Assembly (NCBI RefSeq): GCF_002217755.1
Contig: NZ_BCFL01000033.1
Coordinates: forward strand, 124,001 to 188,000
DNA length: 64,000 nucleotides
Direction: 5' to 3'
Source: Streptomyces hyaluromycini
GTDB taxonomy: Bacteria > Actinomycetota > Actinomycetes > Streptomycetales > Streptomycetaceae
Positions 5,908 to 13,599 of the stretch are shown here, one piece after another; the stretch's first letter is position 1, and each line of letters starts with the position of its first letter. The notes beneath the pieces are model-generated. The model searched no databases, was not told where the DNA came from, and saw nothing but the letters and a program-made list of their open reading frames with translations. A program made the translations under genes and the position numbers.

Positions 5908-7156
5908 ACGAGTCCCGCAGACGCTAGCGCCAAACGCTCTGATCCTGGGAGAACTGAAGCCAACTGTATTTGTGCGCTGGATCATTCTCGCTATGGACTT
6001 TGGGCCGCTCGATTACAAGTCGTACGAGTGGCCAGAGCTAGAGAAGCTTCTGAATCTGACCAGGAAGCCGGTAGGACGACTGTTGAACTCCCTGGAAGCC
6101 GCAGGATGGCTGTCTCAGGAGAAGACCAGGGACGGAGTACGCATCTACCTGTTGCCGACTAATGAGGGCGCAGAGGAGCACCTAGCGGATATCAAGCAGG
6201 CAAACGAGTACGCGTCAGAGGTCAACCAGGGGCGTAGATACGTCGTAGGACGCGCTAAGCCGCAGTCGTACCGCAACCGGTACATGGCAAGGCACGGGAA
6301 CTTCACCATGGTCCCTGAGACGATCCTTAACGACGGCCGATTCAGTCTCAATGAGCTAGCTACCTATGTGGTCATCCGATGCACGACCGACGATCACAGC
6401 TTCTGGGGAACCAGAGCACTGGCAAACGCAGCAGGAGTAAGCCAGCCGACGCTTACCAAGGCTCTCAAGACACTCAAGGAGTCTGGTTACCTGGTGTACG
6501 ACGGAGTCCAGAGGGTGTCCAACAGGTACGGCTTCAACGAGAAGCCGGAACCTGTATTTAGTCAGATGGAACCTGGGTTTAGTCAGGGAGAACCTGTATT
6601 TAGTCAGACGGAACCTGCATTTAGTCCTATCAATACTGAACTCAATACTGAAGAGATCAATACTGAACTTGATACCGACCCGCAGGGCGAAGCCCAGGGT
6701 CTTGGGGAGAACAGAGGTAGACAGAGTTTCTCCGACTTGAACAGAGTTCCCTCACAGGGAAGAGATGGAACAGAGGTATTTCCTGGCACTGAGCTATCGC
6801 ACTCCGTGCGACGTACTCTCGCTTCGCTCGGTACGAAGGAACAGAGTTCAACAGAGGTAATGACCGACTTGAACAGAAGTAACGCAAGTTACCAAGTAGT
6901 AACTAAGGAAGAAGAGGGAGAAGAAGAGATGAGGGTTCAAGTACCCGCATCTGACGATGTGTCATATGCGGGTTCACGTACCCGCCGCGTCAGCGGCTAT
7001 CCGCAGAAGACCTATGCGGAAGTCAGGGAAGAGTTCAGCGCGCTGAAGCGCTCCAACCAGCAAGCCAAGGAAGCGAAGCGGGAAGCCGCTAGACTAGAGC
7101 GGCCCGTAGAGCCAAGCACAAGCCTGCACTTGCGAGAGAGGGAGTCTGATGGCTAG
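5891..7156 (+). CDS. two-winged-helix replication-initiator-like protein
   Basis: 421 residues. Two helix-turn-helix units are visible: residues about 20-90 (WPELEKLLNLTRKPVGRLLN, then SLEAAGWLSQEKTR) and about 140-215 (FSLNELATYVVIRCTTDD, then LANAAGVSQPTLTKALKTLK). This resembles plasmid RepA_N/DnaD-type and phage initiators, which carry tandem winged helices. A linker at residues 220-247 consists of four 7-residue units (EPVFSQM, EPGFSQG, EPVFSQT, EPAFSPI). An NTE repeat, a low-complexity region and a charged helical tail rich in Lys/Glu/Arg follow. The 21-bp DNA repeat inside the gene suggests that the origin lies within it. Replication function is inference; a transcription regulator is the alternative. 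Confidence 0.65.
   Translation: MTDNNERVPQTLAPNALILGELKPTVFVRWIILAMDFGPLDYKSYEWPELEKLLNLTRKPVGRLLNSLEAAGWLSQEKTRDGVRIYLLPTNEGAEEHLADIKQANEYASEVNQGRRYVVGRAKPQSYRNRYMARHGNFTMVPETILNDGRFSLNELATYVVIRCTTDDHSFWGTRALANAAGVSQPTLTKALKTLKESGYLVYDGVQRVSNRYGFNEKPEPVFSQMEPGFSQGEPVFSQTEPAFSPINTELNTEEINTELDTDPQGEAQGLGENRGRQSFSDLNRVPSQGRDGTEVFPGTELSHSVRRTLASLGTKEQSSTEVMTDLNRSNASYQVVTKEEEGEEEMRVQVPASDDVSYAGSRTRRVSGYPQKTYAEVREEFSALKRSNQQAKEAKREAARLERPVEPSTSLHLRERESDG
6548..6631 (+). repeat. four 21-bp direct repeats (iteron-like) inside the initiator-like gene
   Basis: The repeats begin at 6548, 6569, 6590 and 6611, exactly 21 bases apart, with core GAACCTGNATTTAGTC. Right after them CAATACTGAA occurs at 6631, 6643 and 6658, and GAACAGAG-like octamers recur between 6709 and 6880. 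The exact phase (two helical turns) is what iteron-bound initiators need. Coding constraint alone would not keep synonymous positions this uniform. Confidence 0.75.
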
Positions 7157-7649
7157 GAGAACTACCAAGATTTGTAAAGACTGTCAGGAGTCCAAGACTC
7201 GGAACAGATTCACCAGGGACGGCCGGACCGTAGATGGACTCCGCAAGGTCTGTGAGGACTGTAGGAGCGCCGTACAGCGCCCCGTAGCCGCTCCTATGGC
7301 CGAGGAGGCCAGGGAGCAGCAGAACGGCTCTCAGAGGGGCGTAGAGAGCTTTGACGAGATAGTGAAGGGGGTGGAGTCTCCGCCACTCCTGGACTTCCCA
7401 TGGGTTGCTGACGATCACCCTTGGACCCCGGAAAAGAACGAAGCACTGTTCGGAATCGTAATGGCATTGCTGCGCGGTGATTCCTACGGCTCCAAATACT
7501 TGATGTCTCAGGCTTGCAAAACTTGGGAAGACGTTATCCACCTGTCCGCTTGCGTCATTGACTGCCTGATTGAATTCGGCGTGAAGGATAAAGAGGCATT
7601 CCTGGAGCTACTGCGGGATGCCGTTATCGAAAGGGCTGGAAAGGTATAA
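7149..7649 (+). CDS. zinc-ribbon protein with helical C-terminal domain
   Basis: 166 residues. Two CxxC pairs near the N terminus (CKDC at about 9-12 and CEDC at about 36-39) form a treble-clef/zinc-ribbon of the kind seen in actinophage HNH-associated proteins; no HNH catalytic motif follows. After an acidic linker, a helical domain (EKNEALFGIVMALLRGD, then WEDVIHLSACVIDCLIEFGV) completes it. The ATG overlaps the preceding gene by 8 bases, so it belongs to the initiator operon and may act in DNA replication or partition. No family name is secure. Confidence 0.6.
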   Translation: MARRTTKICKDCQESKTRNRFTRDGRTVDGLRKVCEDCRSAVQRPVAAPMAEEAREQQNGSQRGVESFDEIVKGVESPPLLDFPWVADDHPWTPEKNEALFGIVMALLRGDSYGSKYLMSQACKTWEDVIHLSACVIDCLIEFGVKDKEAFLELLRDAVIERAGKV

Positions 7650-7844
7650 CCGAATAGAGAATAGAGGGAATTCTGTAACTCGATCGCCGGCTGGACATTG
7701 CCGAGTATTACGGAATTCCTTCTATGGGTATTGATAATTGGGCTACTGTATTTGATTTAAAGGGAAATTCCAGCCGGGACACCCGGTTTCCGTAGGGATC
7801 TCCACCAGATAGAGTTACTCCTGTCGAACACCACCAACTAAAAG

Positions 7845-7880
7845 AGCCGATACCTCCGAGTTTGGAGATACCGGCTTTTT
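7845..7880 (+). terminator. terminator between convergent element genes
   Basis: AGCCGATACCTCC at 7845-7857 pairs with GGAGATACCGGCT at 7864-7876 (11 of 13) and is followed by TTTT. A run of A before it makes it usable on both strands. Confidence 0.8.
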
Positions 7881-7899
7881 CTCTTGGTAGTTACTCGTC

Positions 7900-8103
7900 T
7901 TACTTCGGGTAGTGCATCGTCATGACTCGGTGAGTCTTCACTGCCATCTTTCCTGCCTTGTACAGCGTCAGAATCAAGCACTTGGTTCCTGACTGGTTCA
8001 CTCCTGGTTCGATGGACAGTACTTCGGCTGTCTTACCGTTCCAGAGCCTCAGATGGTCACCTGCCTTCAACTTCTTCGCTGGCTTTCTCGCTGGTGAGCT
8101 GAT
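7900..8103 (-). CDS. small beta-rich hypothetical protein with a probable AUC start codon
   Basis: The frame ends at TAA 7900-7902 and encodes 67 residues containing KKLKAGDHLRLWNGKTAEVL and GTKCLILTLYKAGKMAVKTH. Alternating hydrophobics indicate a compact beta-barrel, similar in look to small actinophage proteins. There is no ATG, GTG or TTG in a good place: an in-frame TGA lies seven codons upstream of ATC 8103-8101, and that ATC is preceded by a perfect GGAGGAGG with five-base spacing. The only other choice is TTG at 8070, with a weak site. Rare AUC starts exist in bacteria; this is inference from the ribosome site. Confidence 0.5.
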   Translation of the reverse strand: MSSPARKPAKKLKAGDHLRLWNGKTAEVLSIEPGVNQSGTKCLILTLYKAGKMAVKTHRVMTMHYPK

Positions 8104-8177
8104 GGTTACCTCCTCCTTTCCTCAAACTCCTTTCATCATCTCACCCACCACTGACAAACGAGAATGGTTCGTTCCGC

Positions 8178-9338
8178 TTACTGCTCTATGGCTTTGAGTC
8201 CCTGGTATGCCTCTCGTAGGTCTGCACTCTCCGGAAGCTGTCGAGCCTCTACAGCCTTCACTACTTCCAGAGCACGCCACTGATTCGAGGGGACTACTCG
8301 GCCGGACAGGATGGCTTTCTGCGCCGAGTCACAGGCTTCGTCCAGCCGGTCATCCTTGAGGAGAACTAGGGCAAGGTCGATATTCGCTGAAGCCACACGC
8401 CTAGGCCACTGGCTTACGTCGTCTCCGGGACTCAGCCTCTTAATGACTTCCCGCGCGTAAGGCTCTGCGGCTACGTCCCCTAGCCATGCGAGCGTCGTAG
8501 CCATGTAGGAAATTGCTTTGGCAGGGTCGTAGCGGTAATGGTGCTCTGGGGTGTCAGGGGTGCCTTTGGAGGCCGAGAGAGCCTGTACCCGCTCGATAGC
8601 CGAGTAGGTCTCTTTTCCCTCTCCGAGCCGTGCGTGTGCTCTGCCCTCTTGAGCGGTCGCCTGAATGATGGCTGAACCGTTGGCAGGAGCTATCTCCTGT
8701 GCGGCTCGGGAGAGGTCAACAGCCTGGACGTAATCACCATCGGTAAGAACCCTCCAAGCCTCAGTCTCGAAACACCATGCCTCAATCTCTGTGTGCCCGG
8801 ATTCTCTGGCTAGCGTTGCTGCTGTCTCCAGTCGAGCCGTAGCCGCATCGTCTTGCATGAGATCGATATGGACTGTCGCACCGAGTAGTGAGAACCACCC
8901 TCCCAAGACCAACAAGCGCCGGTGCTCAGACAGGGTCTTCTTTCCGTCGAGCAACTTCCCCACGTAGCCGGAGTGCTTGCGTACCTGCCTCAGCAAGTCT
9001 TCCGGCTTGGCTTTCGGGTAGGCCATGGCCAGACCATCAAAGGCACGCTCTAGACGCTCAAGGGTGGCGTTACCTACATCGCTTGCCTGTACGCGTCGGA
9101 CAAGTTCCCATGCGTCCATCTCGTCGTCATGGTCGCTATGAGAGCCGCTGTCTTCCACCGTCAGGGAGAGGCCGAGGTATTCGTTAATGGCTTGGGTCAA
9201 CTCAGCAGAGGGAGCCTGTTTCCCATTGAGTACGCGACTCAGATAGGCAACGTCGTAATGGAGTTCCTTGGCTGCACCTCTGAGGCTCTTGCCCTGCGCC
9301 TTAAGTGCCGTCCGTACCTCTGACCCGAAGTCGACCAT
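8178..9338 (-). CDS. XRE-family regulator with TPR domain
   Basis: 386 residues. The N-terminal helix-turn-helix (residues about 5-55: LRGAAKELHYDVAYLSRVLN) is of the Cro/CI-XRE class and is followed by a long alpha-helical region with TPR-like helix pairs (AATARLETAATLARESGHTE, YVQAVDLSRAAQEIAPANGS). Such HTH-TPR proteins are common in Streptomyces and often control neighbouring operons. It is divergent from the 9484 operon, and the shared spacer holds a nested GTTGAC/GTCAAC operator, so it probably controls itself and that operon. Confidence 0.9.
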   Translation of the reverse strand: MVDFGSEVRTALKAQGKSLRGAAKELHYDVAYLSRVLNGKQAPSAELTQAINEYLGLSLTVEDSGSHSDHDDEMDAWELVRRVQASDVGNATLERLERAFDGLAMAYPKAKPEDLLRQVRKHSGYVGKLLDGKKTLSEHRRLLVLGGWFSLLGATVHIDLMQDDAATARLETAATLARESGHTEIEAWCFETEAWRVLTDGDYVQAVDLSRAAQEIAPANGSAIIQATAQEGRAHARLGEGKETYSAIERVQALSASKGTPDTPEHHYRYDPAKAISYMATTLAWLGDVAAEPYAREVIKRLSPGDDVSQWPRRVASANIDLALVLLKDDRLDEACDSAQKAILSGRVVPSNQWRALEVVKAVEARQLPESADLREAYQGLKAIEQ

Positions 9339-9350
9339 GGTGCAGCTCCC

Positions 9351-9389
9351 GTTGACTGTTGACGTCCATCGTAGTCAACGCTGGTCAAC
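9351..9389. promoter_or_regulatory. nested inverted-repeat operator and divergent promoters
   Basis: GTTGAC occurs at 9351-9356 and 9358-9363, and its complement GTCAAC at 9374-9379 and 9384-9389. The two pairs are almost concentric (centres 9370 and 9368.5). TTGAC also serves as a -35 hexamer on both strands. Position 12 bases upstream of the XRE-TPR start codon suggests autoregulation. Confidence 0.65.
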
Positions 9390-9483
9390 TGCCCTATGGC
9401 ATCGGCGCATCGGTTGTGTGGACAGACGCAAAACCACCCGACCACATGCAGGGTGATCGGGTGGGCCGACTACAGGAGCCGAC

Positions 9484-9867
9484 ATGGCGAACCGTACCGC
9501 CGACCATGGCACCGACAGCAAGCCGGATCACGTGCCCATTGATGTCCAGACGATGCGCGAGACAGCCGCATCTCTGCTGGCTGAGGATGCTGAGCTTCCA
9601 AGCGCTGAGGAACTGGAGACCCTGACTCTCCTGTTGCGGGGAATGATCATGTTGGCTATCCCCGAGGTGGAGCAGAAGACCGTAGGTCTCCCCGAGGACG
9701 ACGTTCCCCGCGCGTGCGCTCTGGCGTGCGTAGGAGAGGCCCGTATGAGGCTGAGGCTGGAACCCTCCAACGCAACGCTTCCGGCAGGCGTAGCGCACGC
9801 TCAGAGGCTCGCACGGTCCGTCAGAGCCCTGTCTGATCACTACGTGAATCTCGGGGGCCAGTCGTGA
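9484..9867 (+). CDS. DUF6415-like small helical protein
   Basis: 127 residues. After a short polar lead it has MRETAASLLAEDAELPSAEE, then LLLRGMIMLAIPEVEQ and an Ala/Arg-rich helix (RACALACVGEARMRLRLEPS). This pattern is common next to XRE-type regulators in Streptomyces (DUF6415 type, recalled). No catalytic motif. CAGGAG lies nine bases ahead of the ATG. First gene of a three-gene operon; the next gene starts within its stop codon. Confidence 0.65.
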   Translation: MANRTADHGTDSKPDHVPIDVQTMRETAASLLAEDAELPSAEELETLTLLLRGMIMLAIPEVEQKTVGLPEDDVPRACALACVGEARMRLRLEPSNATLPAGVAHAQRLARSVRALSDHYVNLGGQS

Positions 9868-10076
9868 GCGTGCCGACTGTGCATGTCTGTAGGGCGTGCG
9901 ACGAACCGATTGCCAATCCGGCAGACGCTGTAGCCGTTGCTCATGAAGTCGGCAACTCCGGTCCTGGTTGGACTGTTTGGGCTCACCGTTGGCATGCAGA
10001 CCAGGTAGACATCATCAATCCAGACCTACTCAGGATCATGATTCGCATCTGGGCTGCAAAGCTGACACAGCCATGA
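9864..10076 (+). CDS. small Cys/His-containing hypothetical protein
   Basis: 70 residues starting at a GTG that overlaps the upstream stop (GTGA). CRACDEPI near the N terminus is a CxxC knuckle, and a HRWHADQVD stretch later supplies His and Asp residues that could complete a zinc site. No family is recognised. Overlaps on both sides support translation as part of the operon. Confidence 0.6.
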   Translation: MSVPTVHVCRACDEPIANPADAVAVAHEVGNSGPGWTVWAHRWHADQVDIINPDLLRIMIRIWAAKLTQP

Positions 10077-10447
10077 GGAGCAGGCAGAGAACAAACGCAC
10101 TCATAGCGGGAATGGCTCTGGCGGCTGCAACGGCGGTAGTCGGTTGTGGAAGCTCTGGAGCCAAGAGCAGAAGTGACGCTCAATCGGTTGATCCGGTAAA
10201 GGTCGCTCACTGTGGGACTGGCCAGGGAGAGTCCATGGAACTCAAGGCAACCAACGACTTCCCGAACCCCACGGCCTACATGATTCAGCTCTATTGGTTC
10301 GACAAATCAGGGAGACAGGTGGACGGGTTGAGAATGACCAGTCCCGCTATCCAACCTGGAAAGTCCGTCACGTTCACTGCTGAGGGGCGCGTACCCGGAG
10401 ACACCGAGGGTTGGACCTGCGGTGTCAAGGTGCTTGGAGCGCAGTGA
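10073..10447 (+). CDS. secreted lipoprotein, element-borne
   Basis: 124 residues from the ATG that overlaps the upstream stop (ATGA). The N terminus is a lipoprotein signal: RSRQRTN, then LIAGMALAAATAVVGC with the lipobox Cys at about 23, followed by GSSG. The mature part (MELKATNDFPNPTAYMIQLY, then SPAIQPGKSVTFTAEGRVPG) looks like an immunoglobulin-like or FxLYD-type beta sandwich. A surface lipoprotein co-expressed with regulator-linked genes could alter the host surface, for instance in exclusion, but nothing proves that. Confidence 0.8.
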   Translation: MRSRQRTNALIAGMALAAATAVVGCGSSGAKSRSDAQSVDPVKVAHCGTGQGESMELKATNDFPNPTAYMIQLYWFDKSGRQVDGLRMTSPAIQPGKSVTFTAEGRVPGDTEGWTCGVKVLGAQ

Positions 10448-10458
10448 GTGCACATGAA

Positions 10459-10493
10459 AGCCCCGGCAACCCAATCAACGGGAAACCGGGGCT
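10459..10493. terminator. terminator between lipoprotein gene and integrase
   Basis: AGCCCCGG at 10459-10466 pairs perfectly with CCGGGGCT at 10486-10493. It separates two convergent genes. Confidence 0.8.
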
Positions 10494-10509
10494 CTCGTGT
10501 GTCTTGGGG

Positions 10510-11610
10510 CTAGTACCTATCTCCCAAGCCCTGTACGGCGTTCACAGCCCTTGTGCTGGCCATGTCTGCGCCGTATCTGCGGAGCATGGCAGGAGACTTC
10601 CAACCCCGGATAGCCATGATGTGCTCTCCCGATACTCCTGCTGCCTTCAAGTCGTCTGCCCACGTGTGGCAGAACGAGTGAGGGGCTACCTGTGCAGGGT
10701 CGTAACCGGCATCCTTTGCCCGCTTCTTCACCATGACGTACAGACCCCTGTACTGGAGTGCTCCGCGTCCCCGCATTCCGAGCCAGAGGAACGGAGTTGC
10801 GTCCGCCATGGGGTGAGTGGAGCGCACCCGGAGATACCGAACCAGAGCCTTTACCGTCTTGGGCTGGAGAGGGATCACACGGCCGTCAACGCTGTTCCGG
10901 TCCATCTTGAGCGGGATCACCACCATGGTTCTCTGCGAGAGATCCAAGTCTTCTACCCGCAGGTTCAACAGCTCTTCCGCCCTCAGTCCCTCGGTGAGAA
11001 CACGGATGATTGCGTGATCCCTCACTGTCTGGAAGTCGCGCACTTTGGGAGAGCCGTTCCCAGTGACCTTGAGTACGTCAGTCACGAACTCCTCAGAGAG
11101 CGTCTTGGGCTTACCGATAGGGGGAGCCGTGTACCGGTGGAGCTTGGGGGAGTCGTAGGGGCTTGGGTGGTCGTACTCCTCTGCCAAGTAGATGAACAGA
11201 GGGCGCAGGTTCCTTTGAAGGGTGTTGGTCCCTCCCGTGTAACCGCCCTTGCCATCCTGGGACTTGGGCACGTCGTGCACCTGGTAGTACCAGCGAAAGA
11301 AGCGGTTCAGGGTGGCTACGTCACACGTGGTGAAGTCACCTTCCATGCCACTCTCGGTCATCCAGTTGTGCAGAGCGACACCAGCGAACTTGTACGCGTT
11401 GATGGTCTTCCGCTGGAACGGACGGCCGTACCTGTTGGTGATCGTGCTCAGGTGAAGGTCGAGTTCTTCCAGCATGGCCGTACGCGCATCCGTGGCTGAG
11501 CGTCCGTCGACTACGCGGAGAGGTGCGGTCGGCTGTGTCGGCTCAGCGCTGCTCTGAGGCTTCCTGAGCGCGCTCCGGAGAGGTGTACGTGAAGGCACGC
11601 GGTTGGTCAC
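10510..11610 (-). CDS. int: tyrosine recombinase integrase, catalytic Arg II replaced by Cys
   Basis: 366 residues. A SAM-like core-binding domain (about 40-155) precedes the catalytic domain. Catalytic residues visible are Arg I in EGLRAEELLNLR, a Lys in the beta-hairpin (PLKMDRNSVDGRVIPL), His in APHSFCHTW, Trp in IRGWKSPAMLRRYG, and the Tyr nucleophile in RRYG. The family motif is HxxR; here it reads HSFC. The TGC codon (plus strand 10669-10671) is one C-to-T change from CGC. The gene abuts attR and tRNA-Cys, as expected for the integrase of this element. Activity may be lost. Confidence 0.93.
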   Translation of the reverse strand: MTNRVPSRTPLRSALRKPQSSAEPTQPTAPLRVVDGRSATDARTAMLEELDLHLSTITNRYGRPFQRKTINAYKFAGVALHNWMTESGMEGDFTTCDVATLNRFFRWYYQVHDVPKSQDGKGGYTGGTNTLQRNLRPLFIYLAEEYDHPSPYDSPKLHRYTAPPIGKPKTLSEEFVTDVLKVTGNGSPKVRDFQTVRDHAIIRVLTEGLRAEELLNLRVEDLDLSQRTMVVIPLKMDRNSVDGRVIPLQPKTVKALVRYLRVRSTHPMADATPFLWLGMRGRGALQYRGLYVMVKKRAKDAGYDPAQVAPHSFCHTWADDLKAAGVSGEHIMAIRGWKSPAMLRRYGADMASTRAVNAVQGLGDRY

Positions 11611-11647
11611 TTGGGCTCCCTGTGCGCCGTACGGCGCTCTGTGGAGC

Positions 11648-11758
11648 TAGGTCAGTCGGTAGCGGACCAAGCAACTGACCTAGCCCCGTCTCGGACGGGA
11701 GTCCCAGACCTTGAGAGCTGTGTCTGACCTACGAACATGCAGGTCAGAGACTGTTTTG
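11648..11758. promoter_or_regulatory. integrase upstream region with CTGACC arm-site candidates
   Basis: CTAGGTCAGT at 11648-11657 is the perfect inverse of ACTGACCTAG at 11675-11684. Further copies of the core are TCTGACC at 11723-11729 and its inverse GGTCAGA at 11742-11748. Similar CTGACCAG boxes lie near attL at 2210 and 2242. These are candidate integrase arm sites and/or the int promoter region. Confidence 0.45.
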
Positions 11759-11800
11759 GAGGCCGTGGCGGGAATCGAACCCGCGTAACTCGCTTTGCAG
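11759..11800 (-). repeat. right attachment site within tRNA-Cys
   Basis: Partner of the 42-bp repeat at 2136-2177. The element-derived copy restores the 3' end of tRNA-Cys with a fully Watson-Crick acceptor stem. Confidence 0.93.
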
Positions 11801-11831
11801 GCGAGTCCCTAAACCACTCGGGCACACGGCC
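11761..11831 (-). tRNA. tRNA-Cys (anticodon GCA)
   Basis: The 71-base minus-strand sequence folds as a cloverleaf. The acceptor stem GGCCGTG pairs with CACGGCC, the anticodon stem CTCGC with GCGAG around loop CTGCAAA (anticodon GCA), and the T arm has GGTTCGAATCC. CCA is not encoded. The 3' half is element-derived after integration. Confidence 0.96.
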
Positions 11832-12028
11832 GTGTCGGTGGTTCGAAGGTACGGGGGTGCGGGGGAGGGGCTCAAGGGGACGGGCGGGGCTGCAACGGGA
11901 CTGCCATACGGCGTTCATGAACCGGGGGACCGGGGGACCGGCGGACCGGGGGTGTACGACCAAGGGTGGAGGCGGGGTGGGGCTTGCGACAGGGGTCAGA
12001 GTGAGGGTTGGGCCTTACCGTGGTCAGC

Positions 12029-13459
12029 ATGACCGCCCTTGAGCCGAGCGACGCCGTCGTCGCAGACGAGACCGCCGACAGAGTTGATGAGAGTGGTGTG
12101 CTGGGGCGGTCGTACCGGGCGCTGAGTGTCGGGATCGTCTCCGTCGTGCTGCTGATCGCGTTCGAGGCGACGGCCGTCGGGACCGCGATGCCCGTGGCGG
12201 CCCGGGAGCTGGACGGGGTGTCGCTGTACGCGTTCGCCTTCTCCGGGTACTTCACGACCAGCCTCTTCGGGATGGTGCTGGCCGGGCAGTGGGCGGACCG
12301 GAAGGGGCCGCTCGGGGCGCTGACGACCGGGATCGGGGCCTTCGCCGCCGGGCTTGTCGTCGCCGGGACCGCGCAGGCCATGTGGGTGTTCATTGCGGGG
12401 CGGGCCGTGCAGGGGTTCGGTGGCGGGCTGGTCATCGTCGCGTTGTACGTCGTCGTGGGACGGGCCTACCCGGAGCGGTTGCGGCCCGCGATCATCGCCG
12501 CGTTCGCCGCGGGCTGGGTGGTGCCGTCCGTCGTCGGGCCGCTGGCCGCCGGGGCCGTGACCGAGCAACTCGGGTGGCGGTGGGTGTTCCTCGGGATCCC
12601 GGTGCTCGTGGTCTTCCCGGTGGCGCTCGCCCTGCCGCAGATACGGCGCCGGGCCGGCGGGCCCGTGACGGAAGGGGGGCAGGGAGCCTTCGACCGGCGG
12701 CGGATCCGGCTCGCCTTCGGTATTTCGCTCGGTGCGGGGCTGTTGGAGTACGCGGCCCAGGACCTGCGGTGGGTGGCGGTGATACCGGGGCTGCTCGGTG
12801 GTGCGCTGCTGGTGCCCGCCGTGCTCGGCCTGCTCCCGCGCGGCACCTGGCGGGCGGCCCGGGGCCTGCCGTCGGTCGTCCTGCTGCGCGGTGTCGCGGC
12901 CGGCACCTTCATCTCCGCCGAGTCCTTCGTGCCGTTGATGCTCGTGACCCAGCGGGGGCTGTCCCCCACCCTCGCCGGATTCTCGCTGGCCGCGGGCGGG
13001 GTGACCTGGGCGGTGGGCTCGTGGGTGCAGGCGCGGCCGCGCATGGAGCCGTACCGGGAGCGGCTGATGACCCTGGGGATGGTGCTGGTCGCCGCGGCGA
13101 TCGCCACCGCGCCGGCCGTGCTCGTGGCCGGCGTGCCGGTGTGGATCGTCGCCGTCGCCTGGGCCTTCGGCTGCTTCGGGATGGGCCTGGTGATCGCCTC
13201 GGCCAGCGTGCTGATGCTCCGGCTCTCCGCCCCGGAGGAGGCCGGCGCCAACTCCGCCGCCCTCCAGATCTCCGACGCCCTCTCGGACGTCGTCCTGCTC
13301 GCCGCGACCGGCGCGGCCTTCGCGTCCCTCGGCGGCGGCAGCATGACGGGGACGGCCGGCTCCGGTTCCCATCCGGCGGCCTTCGTCGCCGTGTTCCTGC
13401 CGATGGCGGGCGTGGCCCTCGCCGGGGTCTGGGTGACGACCAGGCTTCGTGATCTGTGA
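12029..13459 (+). CDS. MFS transporter (drug:H+ antiporter type)
   Basis: 476 residues with many hydrophobic segments. After the first (VGIVSVVLLIAFEATAVGTA) comes motif A-like GQWADRKGPLGALT in the loop before TM3, then GRAVQGFGGGLVIVALYVVV, typical of DHA-family efflux pumps. The ATG at 12029 is chosen because the protein then begins with a normal polar lead (MTALEPSDA); an in-frame ATG at 12008 is possible. Substrate unknown. Monocistronic: it starts 200 bases after tRNA-Cys and is followed by the helicase gene. Confidence 0.87.
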   Translation: MTALEPSDAVVADETADRVDESGVLGRSYRALSVGIVSVVLLIAFEATAVGTAMPVAARELDGVSLYAFAFSGYFTTSLFGMVLAGQWADRKGPLGALTTGIGAFAAGLVVAGTAQAMWVFIAGRAVQGFGGGLVIVALYVVVGRAYPERLRPAIIAAFAAGWVVPSVVGPLAAGAVTEQLGWRWVFLGIPVLVVFPVALALPQIRRRAGGPVTEGGQGAFDRRRIRLAFGISLGAGLLEYAAQDLRWVAVIPGLLGGALLVPAVLGLLPRGTWRAARGLPSVVLLRGVAAGTFISAESFVPLMLVTQRGLSPTLAGFSLAAGGVTWAVGSWVQARPRMEPYRERLMTLGMVLVAAAIATAPAVLVAGVPVWIVAVAWAFGCFGMGLVIASASVLMLRLSAPEEAGANSAALQISDALSDVVLLAATGAAFASLGGGSMTGTAGSGSHPAAFVAVFLPMAGVALAGVWVTTRLRDL

Positions 13460-13599
13460 CGTGAGTCCCACCCGGGGGTGACCCGGCCTTGTCCGCACCT
13501 TGACGGTCACGGGGCGCCGGTAGGGTGGCCCGGTTGTCATACGTAGCCCCCAGCCCCCGAACCCCCTTACTGCCGCCCGACCCCCTTACTACGGAGACC

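Larger units (their letters stand above)
2136..11800. mobile_element. integrated genetic element in tRNA-Cys (about 9.66 kb)
   Basis: A 42-bp direct repeat (41/42 identical) at 2136-2177 and 11759-11800 is the 3' part of tRNA-Cys. The complete tRNA stands at the right end next to a tyrosine integrase gene on the minus strand, the standard arrangement for tRNA-targeted integration. Inside, the DNA is visibly richer in A and T than the flanks, with AT-rich intergenic regions, short overlapping genes and intrinsic terminators with T-runs. Contents are a serine recombinase, an initiator-like protein with embedded iterons, several winged-helix-like small proteins, a zinc-ribbon protein, an XRE-TPR regulator and a lipoprotein. 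I find no FtsK/Tra-like translocase, relaxase, capsid or terminase, so it is either a decayed AICE/plasmid remnant or a small satellite-like element. Confidence 0.93.

Noticed and set aside
7149..7649. HNH endonuclease
   Set aside because: The CxxC pairs are present but no His-Asn-His catalytic stretch follows, so only a zinc-ribbon is claimed.
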